In this document: in pieces, positions 35,430 through 48,212 of the stretch | Layout of the letters: the number at the start of each line of letters is the position of its first letter | How positions within the stretch are numbered: the first letter of the stretch is position 1 | Assembly: GCA_007570785.1 (NCBI GenBank) | Contig: ML660772.1 | Coordinates: 35,595,247-35,659,246, forward strand | Origin: Antilocapra americana | Lineage: Eukaryota; Chordata; Mammalia; Artiodactyla; Antilocapridae | Length of the DNA stretch: 64,000 bases | Direction of reading: 5' to 3' | Made by a program: the position numbers and the translations under genes | The notes under the pieces: model-generated | The model's database searches: none | Seen by the model: only the letters and a program-made list of their open reading frames with translations | What the model was told of the DNA's origin: nothing

Positions 35430-36000
35430 AAACTCGTGTCTGTCTGTCTCCTCTTTTTCCTGTGCTGCTCACAGCCTCTCAGAGTTTCCTAACCATCACC
35501 TGTGAGGTGAGCCCCATTTCCCAGGCATGGCATATTGGACCCTTTCAGTCTGCATTCAGCCTGTGTGGCCAACCTTAGATTTTCTTTCTCTTCTGGGTCA
35601 CTGCCAACTCCAGCTTCTGTTTAAAAACTTGCTCTTTACCTAATAGGCCATATGCTGTAGTTTCACACCTCTGCAAAATGTTTTTCACTAACTCACATGC
35701 TTCTTCTTCCCATTTCTGCTTGGAGAATCTATGCTTGTCCTTGGAATCTCAGCTCTTGTGTTACTTCCTCTGTGAAGCCTTTTTTTGTTTTTTTTGAAAG
35801 CTTCATGTGGGGAGGCAGTTGGTCGCTGCACCCTGCTTCCCAGAATGCCACCTTTCATGTGGCATACTTACTTATACTTTCACCATGTTCTATTTAATCT
35901 CCAGAAATGGGGCTTTCTTCTCTTCTTTGCTTTGCCGATACCTAGTCCAGGGCCTATTCACAGAAGATACAGTACACTAAGAAAATGTTCCTTCCATCAC
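35430..36000 (+). mobile_element. L2 LINE 3' region
   Basis: Weak but ordered L2 phrases: 'tccttggaatctcagctctt', 'gttacttcctctgtgaagcc', and near the end 'acctagtccagggcctattc'. Confidence 0.5.
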
Positions 36001-36149
36001 TTAATGATCATATGAGTTATAATGGATAATGCAGACATCTAAGGATTTTGAATTTAAAAACAGAAAATTGGCAGTTGTAATCTGAGAAAGTCTAGAAGAC
36101 GTCTCATAAATGCTCTGTGGGCGAAGCATTCATTCTTCTATTCACTGCC

Positions 36150-36362
36150 ATAGAGTAGTTATTAGGCACAAGGAATTAGTGGGTTCAGCACCTAGTCCTG
36201 CCGCTTGTGTCAGGCTTAACCTCACCGAATTCCTCATCTCTCTAAACATCCACCTAGTCTATGAAGTGGAGATAATATTGGTGCCTACCTATAGTGTTGG
36301 TGGGAGGATTTAATTGCAATGAATGTTAAGGGACTGCCATATATTCAGTACTAAATACATAA
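36150..36362 (+). repeat. MIR SINE
   Basis: Sense MIR: 'aggcttaacctcaccgaatt', 'gaagtggagataatattggt', 'gcctacctatagtgttggtg', 'ggaggatttaattgcaatga'. Confidence 0.75.
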
Positions 36363-37298
36363 ATAAAATGGCAATAAAGCCTTAAGGAGGAGTTAATATT
36401 TGTACAGCATGATTTTAGATTTAAATTGCATTAAATAGATTGAGCAAAATGCTAAACCAAAGATGTCGGTCTCTTTTTTGTCACACTTTGTGTGTTCGTC
36501 TTTCAGAATTATTTCTGACACTCATATTTTTTTTTCTGTATAGAGACCTCATCTGAGGTGACAAATTGAATATTTTAAACATTTAAATGAAGGGAATTTA
36601 GAAATGGCTATTATAAACAGTTGCAACCTGAGAGTTGTATGTTTCGTCAGAACCATGTAATTACAGGCATGTGACAGTCCTAGTATCGTTTATAAGATGG
36701 TTGAGGGAGAGGTTTTACCAAGTGGAGCACTTGATTGCAAGAACAGAATCTCTCCCGGAATGTATGGTGGTCCTAGTGATGTGGTGTCCAGATGACAGAA
36801 CTTTGTTTAGAGACTATGCTATTAGAAATTTAAAACCATGCAAATGTTCATGTCCAGCTGCAATATGATTTTACATTGACTAATGTCTGGCACTTTATAC
36901 TCCCTGTGCATTGCCAGAAAACTTCCTAGGCTGGCAATAATGAAAGGATTTGGATTAAATAGATGTGATGTGAAGTCTGACATCTGAGGGTATGTTAGCC
37001 AGCTCACTACCAGGTGTTTGGAGGCTAGGGATGTTTTTTATGGCTATACGTTTCCATGTCAAATTTTTATTCTAGAAATTGGTGTGAGAGAATATGCTGA
37101 GAAAATAAATGAAGACACAAAAAATGACTTAAGAAATCAGCTTGGAATTCAGGGATTTATTTCCCTTGTCCCACACTAATATACTTACAGAAATACCACC
37201 AGTTACAGATGAAACAAAATATTCTTTAATTCATTAAAACATATTGTGTTTAGCTGCTAGAGATCCAACAGATTAAAAGATGGAAATAGGCCTTCCCT
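36363..37298. other. Single-copy stretch
   Basis: No gene. The last ~60 bases join an unclassified old repeat that resumes after the BovB at 38275. Confidence 0.35.
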
Positions 37299-37308
37299 CA
37301 TGAAGCTT

Positions 37309-38264
37309 ATCAGTCCAATTCAGTTCAGTCGCTCAGTTGTGTCTGACTCTTTGCTACTCCATGGACTGCAGCACGCCAGGCTTCGCTGTCCATCACCAAC
37401 TCCCGCAGCTTGCTTAAACTCATGTCCATTGAGTCAGTGATGCCATCCAACCATCTCATTCTTTGTCGTCCTCTTCTCCTGCTTTCAATCATTCCCAGCA
37501 TCAGGAATTTTTCAAATGAGTCAGCTCTTCGCATCAGGTAGCCAAAGTATTGGAATTTCAGCTTCGGCATCAGTCCTTCCAATGAATATTCAGGACTAAT
37601 TTCCTTTAGTCTGGACTGGTTGGGTCTCCTTGTAGTCCAAGGGACTCTTAAGAATCTTTTCCAACACCACAGTTCAAAAGCATCAATTCTTCAGTGCTCA
37701 GCTTTCTCTATGGTCCAACTCTCATAGCCATACATGACTAGATAGACCTTCACTGGCAAAGTAATATGTCTACTTTTTAATATGCTGAATAGGTTTGTTG
37801 TAGCTTTTCTTCCAAGGAGCAAAGAGTCTTTTAATTGCATGGCTACAGTCACCATCCCCATTGATCTTGGAACCCAAGAAAATAGAGTCTCTCACTGTTT
37901 CCACTGTTGCCCCATTTATTTGCCATGAAGTGATGGAACTGGATACCATGATCTTAGTTTTCTGAATGTTGAGTTTTAAGCCAACATTTTCACTCTCCTC
38001 TTTTCAATTTCATCAAGAGGCTCTTTAGTTCTTCTTTGCTTTCTTCCATAAGGGTCGTGTCCTCTGTGTATCTGAGGTTATTGATATTTCTCCTGGCAAT
38101 CTTGATTCCAGCTTGTGCTTCTTCCAGCCCAGGATTTCTCATAATCTACTCTGCATATAAGTTAAATAAGCAGGGTGACAATATACAGCCTTGACATACT
38201 CCTTTCCTGATTTGGAACCAGTCTGTTGTTTCATGTCCAGTTCTAACTGTTGCTTCTTGACCTG
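37309..38264 (-). mobile_element. BovB (RTE) LINE, 5'-truncated, minus strand
   Basis: Reverse complement of the BovB 3' half, from the terminal 'ttcagttcagtcgctcag' to mid-RT ('gttgcttcttgacctgc'). A perfect 10-bp TSD, catgaagctt, lies at 37299-37308 and 38265-38274. The YADD codons read YTED-like (ctc tgt gta tct on the + strand) and several frameshifts are present. It is the only long BovB here in minus orientation. Confidence 0.93.
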
Positions 38265-38274
38265 CATGAAGCTT

Positions 38275-38770
38275 TTAGTTTGATGAATAAAGCAGACAAT
38301 GAATATCTGCCAAAGTGCCAAGATAATCAGGCTGTTGCTACAGATAAGGCAGTCAGAGAAAGCTTTTCTGTTGACTTGAGAGGTGTGGTGCAGGATTCCA
38401 GGAAGTTAGCGTTGTGAAGAGTTGCCTTTCAGGCACAGGGGCTCAGCATGTACAAAGGTTGTGACAGGGCAGAGAACCTGAGTCTTGCTGGTGCAGTAAA
38501 GGGGCTAGTGGAGCAGGAGGGGAAGTGGGAGGCCAGTTAGGAGGCTGTTACGTAAAATAAGAAGCTGTGGTGGCCTGGATCAGGTGGTCATGGTGGTGAC
38601 AGAGAGGGAAGATGATGTGTATAGGATGTATCTGAAGGGTGGAGCTAATGGGGTTTGTTGAACCGGGTGTGGGGGTGAGGTTAGATGGAGAAATCAAGGA
38701 TGACTTCCAAGTTACTCACTTGAGGAACTGAATGGATGGGAGTGCTGTTAACCAACACAGAAAATTATCT
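38275..38770. repeat. Unclassified old repeat flanking BovB
   Basis: Before the BovB stands 'ccttccctcatgaagctta' and after it 'gcttttagtttgatgaataa'. This is the split form of a common old mammalian repeat phrase ('...ctcatggagcttac...'). Purine-rich blocks follow, such as 'ggaggccagttaggaggctg'. I cannot name the family. Confidence 0.35.
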
Positions 38771-39520
38771 GAAAGAAATAGAGGACACACAACAAAGGCA
38801 AAAGGAAATATGAAGGTTGGCAGCTCTTAGTAGAGTCTAGCCACCCACATGTTTTTATTCCCATTCTCTTGCTCTTTACCAAAATAAAAGCTTTTCATCT
38901 GCTGTAGACTCTTTGAACACAGTGTAACCTGTGTGTCATCAATAAGTTATGCAGTGTTCTCAAGTAAACGCACTAGTGTCCAAGGCCTTGTGATTCTGAT
39001 CTGGTTTCTCAGAATATTTCACAGGGCAGATATGAAAGAGAAGGTTTAAAAACAAACAAACAAAAATGCCATCATTTATTAGTATGGTGCAATTTAAAGG
39101 GCTATAATTAAATTTTACCTATGGTAACTCATCTTTTCATAGGCGTGTCTAAAGGTTATAGATCTTCCAGAACCTGTTGTACTAACACCTGCACTCTGTT
39201 TAAAGGGACTCGAACAGCTGATTTACCAGTTGATTTTTTTCGCATGTAAATCACCAGAAAGACATTAGGAGGTAAACTTTGTAACCTTCCACCTGACATT
39301 GGATATAATATAGTTATATTTCCAGGGAAAGTAATTATTCTCATCTGTTCTTATTCTTTTAATAATAAATAACTTTTCTTGTTATAAATAAAGTGTCTTC
39401 AGTGAAGGTAGTTAGAAAGTACAGTAAGTTATACAATTATTTATGATGTCGATACCAAGAGGCAATAGTTTTTCCAGTTTTTTTTAAATTTAATTGGTGT
39501 GATGCTTTACATTCTGTGCA
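38771..39520. other. Single-copy stretch
   Basis: Nothing recognised. Confidence 0.3.
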
Positions 39521-39529
39521 GCTTTGCAT

Positions 39530-39690
39530 CATCCACTTTTTTTTCCCCACCTAACATTCTATTGTGACATTCTATATCTTATTAACTATTACCGAGAGAC
39601 AACATCTTGAATGGCTGTGTACCATTCCATAGCATGGAGCATTTAATCATTTTCCTGTAGCGTATTCAGATTATTTGCTGTTCTTTGTAG
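39530..39690 (-). mobile_element. Old L1M fragment
   Basis: 'tgaatggctgtgtaccattc' and 'ttcctgtagcgtattcagat' match L1M antisense order. Confidence 0.45.
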
Positions 39691-39729
39691 AGAACTTTAT
39701 TTTATTTATTTATTTTGTAGAGAACTTTA
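39684..39729 (-). repeat. Tail-only retroposition with 16-bp target duplication
   Basis: The exact 16-mer tttgtagagaacttta occurs at 39684-39699 and 39714-39729. Between the copies is only 14 bases of 'ttttatttatttat', an A-rich tail on the minus strand. The pre-insertion minus-strand site reads TTTT/AAAG, a usable L1 endonuclease target. Confidence 0.7.
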
Positions 39730-40590
39730 AAAGGAAGAGAAAAAGTCCGACAATTTTTACAGAACACCAAGTTTTAATGACAACGAAGGAAGCAGTCTTC
39801 TATTCAAAGAAAAAGTAACTTGTAAAACTGTAAACTTCTCCAGGCAGCTTTAGAAGAATGCTCGGGGCATCTGAAGAGTAGCAGTAAAGAGCCCTGATCT
39901 CCTGGGCGCTCTGCGCTTGCAGTGCTTTCCTATGTCCTGGAGGTGCCAGAGATAAACAGGGACTCCCTTTGCCAAGCCCCTCAGCATCATTTCTCACCGA
40001 AATCTTCACCCTGGTCCTTTGGAATCTCCATTTCCATTTGTAGCTGGCACCTCTGAATCTTGCCTGGTAGCTCTGTGCGAACTGGGGAGGTAAAGGCACA
40101 GCTTTTTTACCACAGTTTTGGGCTGCCAGATTTGCGTGGCTCCATCCTCAGCCCTCTCCTCCTTTGGGGCGGTCCCTCAAGTCTCAGCAGGGTGCCTCCT
40201 TCTGGTTATCCACAGGGAAGCCCATAGCTAGTATAGATTACTATATAGTGTATTTTAAAACTTATGCAAATACCCATTTAGGTATGAGTTGTTTCTGTTA
40301 AAACTATAAAATGAGACAAAAGAAGCCAGTTACTGAAAAAGAGGCGTTGCTTGGTAATGTATCTCTCTGCTGACCTTTTCCATTACTGGAGTTGTCAGTC
40401 AGGCTAGATCCTCAGGTGCCATAGTGCAAAGCTATCAGTCCTTCAGGGATCAGAAACTGCTCTACCCCACTGTCAACAACAGGTGTCACACGTAACGTGC
40501 ATGTGCCTCCTGTCAAAGGTGGTGATGGGGAGAGCTGGATTTGAAGTCTGCCTAGAAGGGGACAATTATTTCTGTATTTCCCTCCTCTTA
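39730..40590. other. Unclassified, GC-richer block
   Basis: 39780-40220 is clearly less AT-rich than its surroundings and holds a 99-codon minus-strand open frame (39800-40099). The translation has no domain I recognise. It could be an unprocessed remnant of an mRNA copy or ordinary intron. Confidence 0.35.
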
Positions 40591-40591
40591 A

Positions 40592-40808
40592 GGGCTTCCC
40601 TGGTGGCTCAGAGGTAAAAGAATCTGCCTGCCAAGGCAGGAGACTCAGGTTCATTCCCTGGGTCAGAAAGATCCCCTGGAGAAGGAAATTGCAACCCACT
40701 CCTGTATTCTTGCCTGGAGAATTCCATGGACAGAGGAGCCTGGCAGGTTGCAGTCCATGGGGTTGCAAAACAGTTGGACATGACTTAGCGACTAAACAAC
40801 AACAATAA
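40592..40808 (+). repeat. Bov-tA SINE
   Basis: Sense copy with A box 'gggcttccctggtggctcag', a B box weakened to 'ggttcattccctggg', the BovA unit and an (AAC)n tail. Confidence 0.93.
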
Positions 40809-41965
40809 TGAGCTAGAATATAAAAGAGTTTTTCCTTTGTCTGGTCTTTCCTTTGTCACACGTGGTCTGTACTATAAATGTGCTTTGCTTGAAGGCAGGG
40901 TAACATGTTGTGCTTTCTTTTTGTTTGATAATTTGACAGATAATATTCATGGGTGAGGCACAAGATGGTTTAGCTTGCTAAAGCTCTGTGTGGGCATTTT
41001 CCCAACACACTAATTGTTTAAAAAACAACAACCAGTATTTCTCATGGACATAGTTGCTATGGAATTCTCTGCTGAATGTATCAGGGAAGGACAGCAGAGA
41101 AATAAATTTAGATTTTAGCAGTACATCCATCTCATATTCTTTTGCAGAGATGAAGAAATATGGGCTAGTTAAAAGGAAAAGCAGTTGGAATAGGAAGGCC
41201 TTATATTTACTGATGATGTGGTACAAGGAACCCTAGACCTGATTCACATGAGTCATAGGTTAACACCTCTTATTAGCCGTATGAATCTGGGATTTACAAT
41301 CAGATCTTTATAACATGCATCGACCACTCTGTTGTACTTAACCTATCTACCTCCCATTTTGCTTAGTGGGGTAGTGGGGTTTTATTTATCTGATAAAATA
41401 TTTATATTTCTGATAATTGATGTTCATATTTTAGTAAATTCCAAGTACCTTCCTGGTGCTCTTCTTTCTTTTTGTCCAAATTGTTAGTAGGACTTTTTGT
41501 TCCAGCATAACAATCTAGGTGAGATGGGAATATTGATTTGCACCAGGTGAAAAAGGGTTTCAGTGCATTACTGAAGAATATATTGCTTGCTCAGGCTTGT
41601 GAGAGTTACACAAGATTAAATGGAATAAAAGTAGAAGAATGCGTAAATTGGAAATAGCTTTGAGCATAAAAGGGAGTCTTACAGCAGTGTCACTTGGGTG
41701 GATCCTGGGGGTGTACTGCAGGGTCCTAACTTTGATCCTGCCCATTTCAATACTGTATCAGTATCTGGAGTAAAGAAAATATATACTGCTTATCAGCAAC
41801 TTGTGGATGATCTAAAGCTGTAGATTTAGTTTTCATTGATTCCTTATGTTTTATTTTTTTCTAATGATTTGAAGGGTAAACTTAAAATCTGGTGATTTTT
41901 GTGGCCAGTTTAAAGCTTTTTATAAATATGCTTAGAGCTGTATCTCACTATTTATCTCATTATAC
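40809..41965. other. Single-copy stretch
   Basis: No gene or named repeat. Short open frames on both strands overlap and look accidental. Confidence 0.3.
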
Positions 41966-41967
41966 TT

Positions 41968-42050
41968 ATATATTCATTATTTTTTCAATTGAGGTATGAT
42001 TGACATATAACATTGTATTATTCTAGATGTATAGCATAATGATTTGGTTT
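41968..42050 (-). mobile_element. L1 3' end fragment
   Basis: 'tcaattgaggtatgattgac' and 'atataacattgtattattct' are the antisense L1 3' terminus. Confidence 0.6.
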
Positions 42051-43605
42051 ATGTCCAAATTCATTAATTCTTAGTATATCTGAAAGTGCCTTTCTTTTGC
42101 CATAGGAATGACTGGTCTAGGACAAAACTAAAACAAGAACTTTAAATTCATTAGACCAGGAACTGTTTCTTCTACTTTGTTTTTCATATAGTTCTCAACA
42201 TTATATTTTGGATATAATTGATATTCTTTCCATAATGTTGATTTGATGTGATTTTTAAAAAAATAAGTACTAAGCCTTAGGGAGTTGTAAGATATTGTTT
42301 ACATGCTTTGAGTTAGGGCTCCTCCTAATAGATTGTTTGAGTTATGTACTAACACATCTGTGCTTGATTATTTGGCATCAAATGCCTAAACATAGCAAAC
42401 AATAGCCCAACTGAAGACCTCTGACATCCACTAGTTATTATGTTATTTCAGACCCATAGTAAATCATCAATTTGAATATAGTATATGGAACTTCTTTATT
42501 GGGACTTATTTTTCCTTTTAACAGAATACTTTTGAAAAGAAGTGTGTAGTAGAAGAGTCGAGAGATCTGACCTTTGCCATTATGTCGTATGTGATGTCAC
42601 TATGTCACTTCCTGGGATCAAGTATTTGTGCTTGAGGGTAAAGTAAGAGGGTTAAAAATTAAGATCCCTTCAGACTCTTTCAAGTCCTGCTACCATCTGT
42701 GGAGCCTGGCAGCTACAGTAATCCTATCTAAGTAGGATGTTTTGCAGAACCCATGTTGGTTTGAGGCAGTGCCTCTGACTCCTCAACTTAGGGTGACAGC
42801 TGTTTTTTGTGTGTGGGCCACAGATTCTAGGATTTATGTAAGCTGTCATTGGAAAGCATGCTCATTTTTCATGAGCTTTTATTTTGAAATTCTTTATAAA
42901 TTGTATTTGTGAGTGTTAGGAGTATCAGGAGTGTTGCCTAACTTGTGAGTGAGTGACAGGAAACACATCTGCTTTTGCTTTTTGAAAATAGACTATTCTT
43001 TAACTCAGGTTATCTATCTAAATAAGACAGGCAAATCCATAACACGTTTTCTTTTTGCAGAAGAGTAATTATTTCCTATATAGTTTGCATGATGGAAATT
43101 TTTTTGTTTTTATTTCCCACTAAAACATGAACTTTCTTCAGCTTTAGCTGTTTAGAAGTTAATGATCAGTTTGCATAAAAAAGTTAATGTGGAAAATGTA
43201 AAATGTGTTCTACTTGATACCCTTTGCTGTACATCTTTTCTTTTGGTTGTTAATGCAGAACTCTTTTTCATGAAAGAACATTGTATTTCTTTACTCAAAG
43301 GCTAAACTTCCTTTGATTTCCTGGTTCAGTGTGGTGAAATTGAGTATCAGAACCAAGTGTCGCAAAAGAGAAATGCTCTTGAATTATAAATCCTATATTC
43401 ATAGCTATCCTGTGTCTTATGAGATATGACAATCTAGAAAAGTTTTAACTCAGCGTTTAGAATTGTTGGCCATACTTATACAAATACTATATGATGGTAT
43501 CAAAGAAACAGGAAGTACTATTTCTGCTCTTGAATAGAAATAATTTTAAAGGGAAATGAGAAGAAATGTTTTAAGTTAAGAAATGTTTTTTACATGTCTA
43601 ACACA
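42051..43605. other. Single-copy stretch
   Basis: About 1.5 kb, AT-rich, without a recognised feature. Confidence 0.35.
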
Positions 43606-43607
43606 CA

Positions 43608-43682
43608 CTGCTGCGGCTGCTGCTAGGTTGCTTCAGTCGTGTCCGACTCTATGAGACCCCATAGATGGCAGCCCGCCAGGCT
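43608..43682 (-). repeat. BOV-A2 terminal fragment
   Basis: Only the (CTG)n tail and the first ~60 bases of a BovA unit, 'gcttcagtcgtgtccgactc' to 'gcagcccgccaggct'. The insertion is severely 5'-truncated on its own strand. Confidence 0.85.
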
Positions 43683-43881
43683 AGAATAACACAAATCATG
43701 GCAAAGTTGTATATTCATGTGTGTGTGATATTTCTGGCACATATAAGTGTATATATGAAATTCCTGCTAATCTGAAATGTATACATCTAGATTTATTCTA
43801 GAATTGAGAATAATGTCATTCCTCAGATACTTCATTTCATAAATGTAGTTCTTCAGTCAAATATACTGTGAAGTATAGAAG

Positions 43882-44000
43882 TACTTTTTTTTTTTTTAAG
43901 TTCGGTGTATAGTTGCCTTACAATTCTGTATTGGTTTCTGCTGTGTAATGAAGTGAATCAGCTAAATGTATACATATATCCCCTCCATCCCACTCATCTG
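43882..44000 (-). mobile_element. L1 3' end fragment (artiodactyl type)
   Basis: A poly(T) tract is followed by 'gttgccttacaattctgtat', 'tggtttctgctgtgtaatga' and 'atgtatacatatatcccctc', the antisense L1 end. Confidence 0.6.
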
Positions 44001-45300
44001 TATCACCACAGCACTAATATTAGATCAAATTCTTAGATACCAAATAATTATGTTATATTTTAATTTATTTCTGACCTTGAGCCTTAGGCTTCTCCCAGTT
44101 TATAGGATTTGATGCTTAACTATTAAAATTAAGTTTTGAAACTTCATATTCATTTGATCAGGGTAACTAGTTAAGGCATATGCATTAGCATCTTTTGCTG
44201 TGAGGGCCTGGGGTATAGCCAAGCCCCATGGATAGGAGAGGAAGGGTCTGCTAAACATGAATGGTGGGTGGATCTAGACACTGGCTGGTAAGCGAAGAAG
44301 AGCTTGTGCATCACAAAGGTCTAAAAGCTTGGCATTAGTTGAAGAAGAATATGTGGACAAGGCAAGCAGAGTATCAGGTAATTCATGACTGTAACATCAT
44401 ATATAAAGGGAAAAGTTTCTAATTACAGTGCTAAATTAATTTTCCTTTGCCTCTTTCACAATTCCAACTGAGTGGAAGACCTTGTCTCTTTCCAGGTGTT
44501 TTGCAGCTAGAACAGATCGTGGGCCTTCAAGTATGTTTTGAACTAAGTAAAGGCTGGGGCATAGAAATAGAATCACAGAGACCTTGATTTATACAGCAGT
44601 CTCAAGAAACAGGCATGAAGCTTCACTCTGAGAGCAACAGAAAACAAGTATTAGAAAGCCAAAGCATTCTTTCTGTGTGCATGCACCATTTTAATTTATA
44701 AGTCCAGTCCCTGACCTTTTAAAACTAATTTGTGCATATAATATAATTTTAGTTAAAATCAGCCTGAGATTTTGGGGAGAACTTGTAAGAATTATCTAAT
44801 GGAAAAATAAATAAGGGAGCTTTCCAGGGAACTTTCCAAATAGAGGAGCAATGAGTAATAATGGTGAAAAAGTATAAACACAGAACTATGGAACAATACT
44901 TGAGTCTAGAAATAGATTCAGCAATATATAAACAATATAATGAAATATGTTCAAAAAAGAAAGATTAAAGTTGTGTTGGGGAGCTGAGTAACAGTTTTTT
45001 TTAATTATTTGCATCAACTTATTTAACCATATACCAATGTAAAATTGAAATAAATTAGTGAACTTAATGAAAAATTGCTGAAATTAATGAAAAAAATGTT
45101 ATAGAAAATCTAAAGTAATATAAAACAGAATATATATAATGGAACTGTGAAAGGATATATTTTTGGGAGCTTAAAGAAATAGAGAAACAAAGAAAAATAT
45201 AGATTTGAAAACTATTTTAAATGTATATTTGGTAACAGTTTTTAGAATGAGGGACAAAATGGACATGCACCTGTATGACTGATAAGGAATATATATAAAG
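44001..45300. other. Single-copy stretch
   Basis: No gene; very AT-rich at 44950-45230. Confidence 0.3.
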
Positions 45301-45776
45301 CACAGTCATCCCTTGGAATCTATAAGGTATGTATTGGTATCTATTTGGTATCCTGCAGATACCAAAATCTTTGGATCTTGTATAAAATGGTGTAGTATTT
45401 CCATTTAACTTATGTACATCTTCACATATACTATAAATAATTGGTAGGCTCCCATATATTGTAAATAATCTGCCAGACCCCTCTGTCCATGGAATTCTTC
45501 GGGCATGAATACTGAAGTGAATAGCCATTCCCTTCTCCAGGGGATCTTTCCCACCCAGGAATTGAACCCAGGCCTCCCGCATCTTAGGCAGATTCTTTAC
45601 CATCTGAGCCACCAGAGAAGTACCTAGTTTACTTAATACAATGTTAAAAATACAGTGTCAATACTCAGCTAATTCAAGTTTTGCTTTTTGGAACTTTCTG
45701 AACTCTTTCTTCGAAGTGTGTTTAATTGTGGTTGGTTGAATCCACAGATGGGGAACCTGAGGATATGGAGGATTGT
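45301..45776 (+). mobile_element. MER2-like DNA transposon split by Bov-tA
   Basis: Left end 'cacagtcatcccttggaatc', then 'gataccaaaatctttggatc'. After the SINE comes 'ttacttaatacaatgttaaa' and the right end 'gttggttgaatccacagatg', 'ggggaacctgaggatatgga'. Degenerate and non-coding. Confidence 0.75.
45471..45623 (-). repeat. Bov-tA SINE nested in MER2
   Basis: Reverse-complement copy lacking the 3' half of its BovA unit: it starts inside at 'tgccagacccctctgtccat' and ends at the tRNA head 'gagccaccagagaagt'. Confidence 0.88.
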
Positions 45777-46139
45777 GTGTATAAAGCACTGATTTGTTTT
45801 TATCCCTCAAACATCAAGACTTTTATAGATGAATGGACAAAACAGATAATTCACAGAAAGGGAAATAGAAGTAGTAAAGTGAACAAGAAAAAATGTTTTT
45901 CATAATTCTGTATCAAAGACTTTGTGCAAATTTATAACACATAGATAGCATTTTTAAATTTTTGAGCTAATCCCCCCTTTCCATCACAAAAAGAGAACAT
46001 CTCATATTGGCAAATTTGCAGCAAAATTTGTATGTTTTTATTTTAAAAAGAAACCAGAAACTGTTCATTGCTGATGAAGTCATTGGCACAGTTCATCCTG
46101 GGAATAAAAAAAAAAGTAAACCACAGAAAAGTAGAAAAA
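45777..46139. other. Spacer, nothing recognised
   Basis: AT-rich sequence between MER2 and an old L1 piece. Confidence 0.3.
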
Positions 46140-46335
46140 TTGCTAAAACCCTTTGGGCTAGTAATCCTGTTCCTAGCAATCCATCCGAAGTAATATGTGT
46201 TCATATAATGGTCAAGCTGTATTGTTTCCCTCAGTAGCAAATAATTGGAAGTAACCAATAATATCATTCCAATAAAATGATAGTTTACAGGACATTTTAA
46301 AATAATTAACATAGTGTTTAGTGTAATATTGCTTT
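46140..46335 (+). mobile_element. Old L1M fragment
   Basis: 'gctagtaatcctgttcctag', 'caatccatccgaagtaatat' and 'aataattggaagtaaccaat' follow a sense L1M ORF2 3' portion. Non-coding. Confidence 0.5.
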
Positions 46336-47146
46336 TCCTATAAATAAATAGGAAAAGAAAATCTAATTCCTTGCTTGTGAAGCCAGTTATAAGCATCATG
46401 GAACTGACACTCCCAGACATGGAGTTTTAGATCTCTGAGGTGAGTGCGCATTAGGAAATGAGATAGATCAAATATTTGGCCTTTTTCTTATAGTCCCTGT
46501 CATGCAATTCAGCTCTAAAGACTCCTTCACTAACAGGAGAAGCAATGAGGGCTAGTTTCACAAGATTCAAACCCATTAGCCCAGCCTTTTCACTGTCCTG
46601 CTTGCTGAAATTTATTTGAAATTTTTACAACTTTTATGTCTGTGTGGTGAGGGTGAGAGGAAGGGAGGTAGAAATAACCTATGATGATTTTTATAAGTAA
46701 TTTGAAGCAGATAATTTATGATGTAAAATAATTAGATAACCAAAGAACAGCTTATATAAATGATTTAAATCCAAGATTAAGTGATAAGAAAAAATTAGAT
46801 GTAAATTATCTACTCTCCAGAGAACATTAGTCAGGAAGTTTGAATTTTACTTCTCTATATCAGGGAAGAAGAATATAAGCTGAAATAGTACTGTAAATGG
46901 CAGGGCTGAATCCACAGGTGTAGCAAAGATGGAGTGTTGCATGTGAGTGGGTCCTGAAGAGTGATGCTGACTTTAAAAGGAAGTGTGTAGCCCTCACTAT
47001 GACAGGAAAAAAGAATGAACAACAGTTACAGTAGTTGTCACGTGGAGAATTAATAGGACAAAGCTTAAGAATCCAAGCCCATTTTTCAGATTGTAGTTTG
47101 TCCTCTATTCTAAAGGACGCCTTGTTTGTCACTGGTTTGATGGAGT
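46336..47146. other. Single-copy stretch
   Basis: Nothing recognised. Confidence 0.3.
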
Positions 47147-47342
47147 GTTAGTCTTTTGGGGCTGCCATAACAAAATACCATAGACTGGATGGTTTAAACA
47201 ACAGAAATTTCTCAGAGTCTGGAGGGTGAGAATTCCAAGATCAAAGGGCTAGTGTTTCCCATCTCTGGTGAGCCCTCTCTTTTCCTGGCTTGCAGACAAC
47301 CACTTTTTTGGCATATCTTTGTGTGGCATGCATGCACACACA

Positions 47343-47376
<34 letters not shown>

Positions 47377-47550
47377 GAAAACTCTCTGTTATCTCTTCTT
47401 ATTAGGGCACTGATCGCATCATGAAGGTTCTACTCTCACGACCTCATCTAAACCTAATTATCTCCAAAGCCGCAGCTCCAAATACTATCACATTGGAGGT
47501 TAGCGTTTCAACATACAGATTAGGGGGACCAGTTCTGTCCATAGCGAATG
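47147..47550 (-). mobile_element. MLT1 (ERVL-MaLR) LTR with internal (CA)n
   Basis: Antisense MLT1 blocks: 'gctgccataacaaaatacca', 'tagactggatggtttaaaca', 'cacgacctcatctaaaccta', 'aatactatcacattggaggt'. A CA microsatellite at about 47335-47375 sits inside. No viral coding sequence. Confidence 0.85.
47335..47375. repeat. (CA)n microsatellite
   Basis: About 20 CA units with one interrupting 'ta', inside the MLT1 LTR. Confidence 0.9.
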
Positions 47551-48187
47551 GTAATCTTGCCAACAGGAGACTATATTTTTTTTAACCTTAAAGCAGAGAG
47601 CTCATTGCGCATGTACTGCCATGGAGATCAGAGTCATTATTGATTAATTAAAAGTGATAGCTTTTAATTTTTTACTCATTGTGATATGAAATTCAATCAC
47701 ACTTTCATAGTAGTCCATGGAATTTATTTAAAAGAGTTAGTCTCCAATTAGAATGTTAAGCAGCATTAGATCAGTTCACTTGTTTATTTTTTCCCCCTTT
47801 TCTAACATGTTTTAAATATGCTAAATTTTGTAAGATGCAATAAATCTGTGAGATTGCCTTAAAAGATGTAATTCCACTAGTTTATGATTAAATCGAATTT
47901 GCATAATTTGAAGGAAAAAAGTGAATGTTTATGTACTCTATATATCAAACATTGGATAGACTTCAGCATGAGAGATAAAGGAAGAAATCATACATCCTGA
48001 ACTTGGCCAACACACCTTGTGACCAACCTAGTGTATCTCTTTGGTTCCAAAATAATGGGTTAGTTCTGTCACTTCAAGTAGTATTGATGCCTGAATCCTC
48101 CACTTAAATAATCAGATAGAGTGGAGCAAAAACTCCGAATGTTCAGTGTTTTCATCTCTCAAGAGACAAAAAAGTTAAGAAATCCCT
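47551..48187. other. Single-copy stretch
   Basis: Nothing recognised before the TSD of the next BovB. Confidence 0.3.
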
Positions 48188-48212
48188 TGTTTTTGACTTT
48201 TGCTGACTCTCT

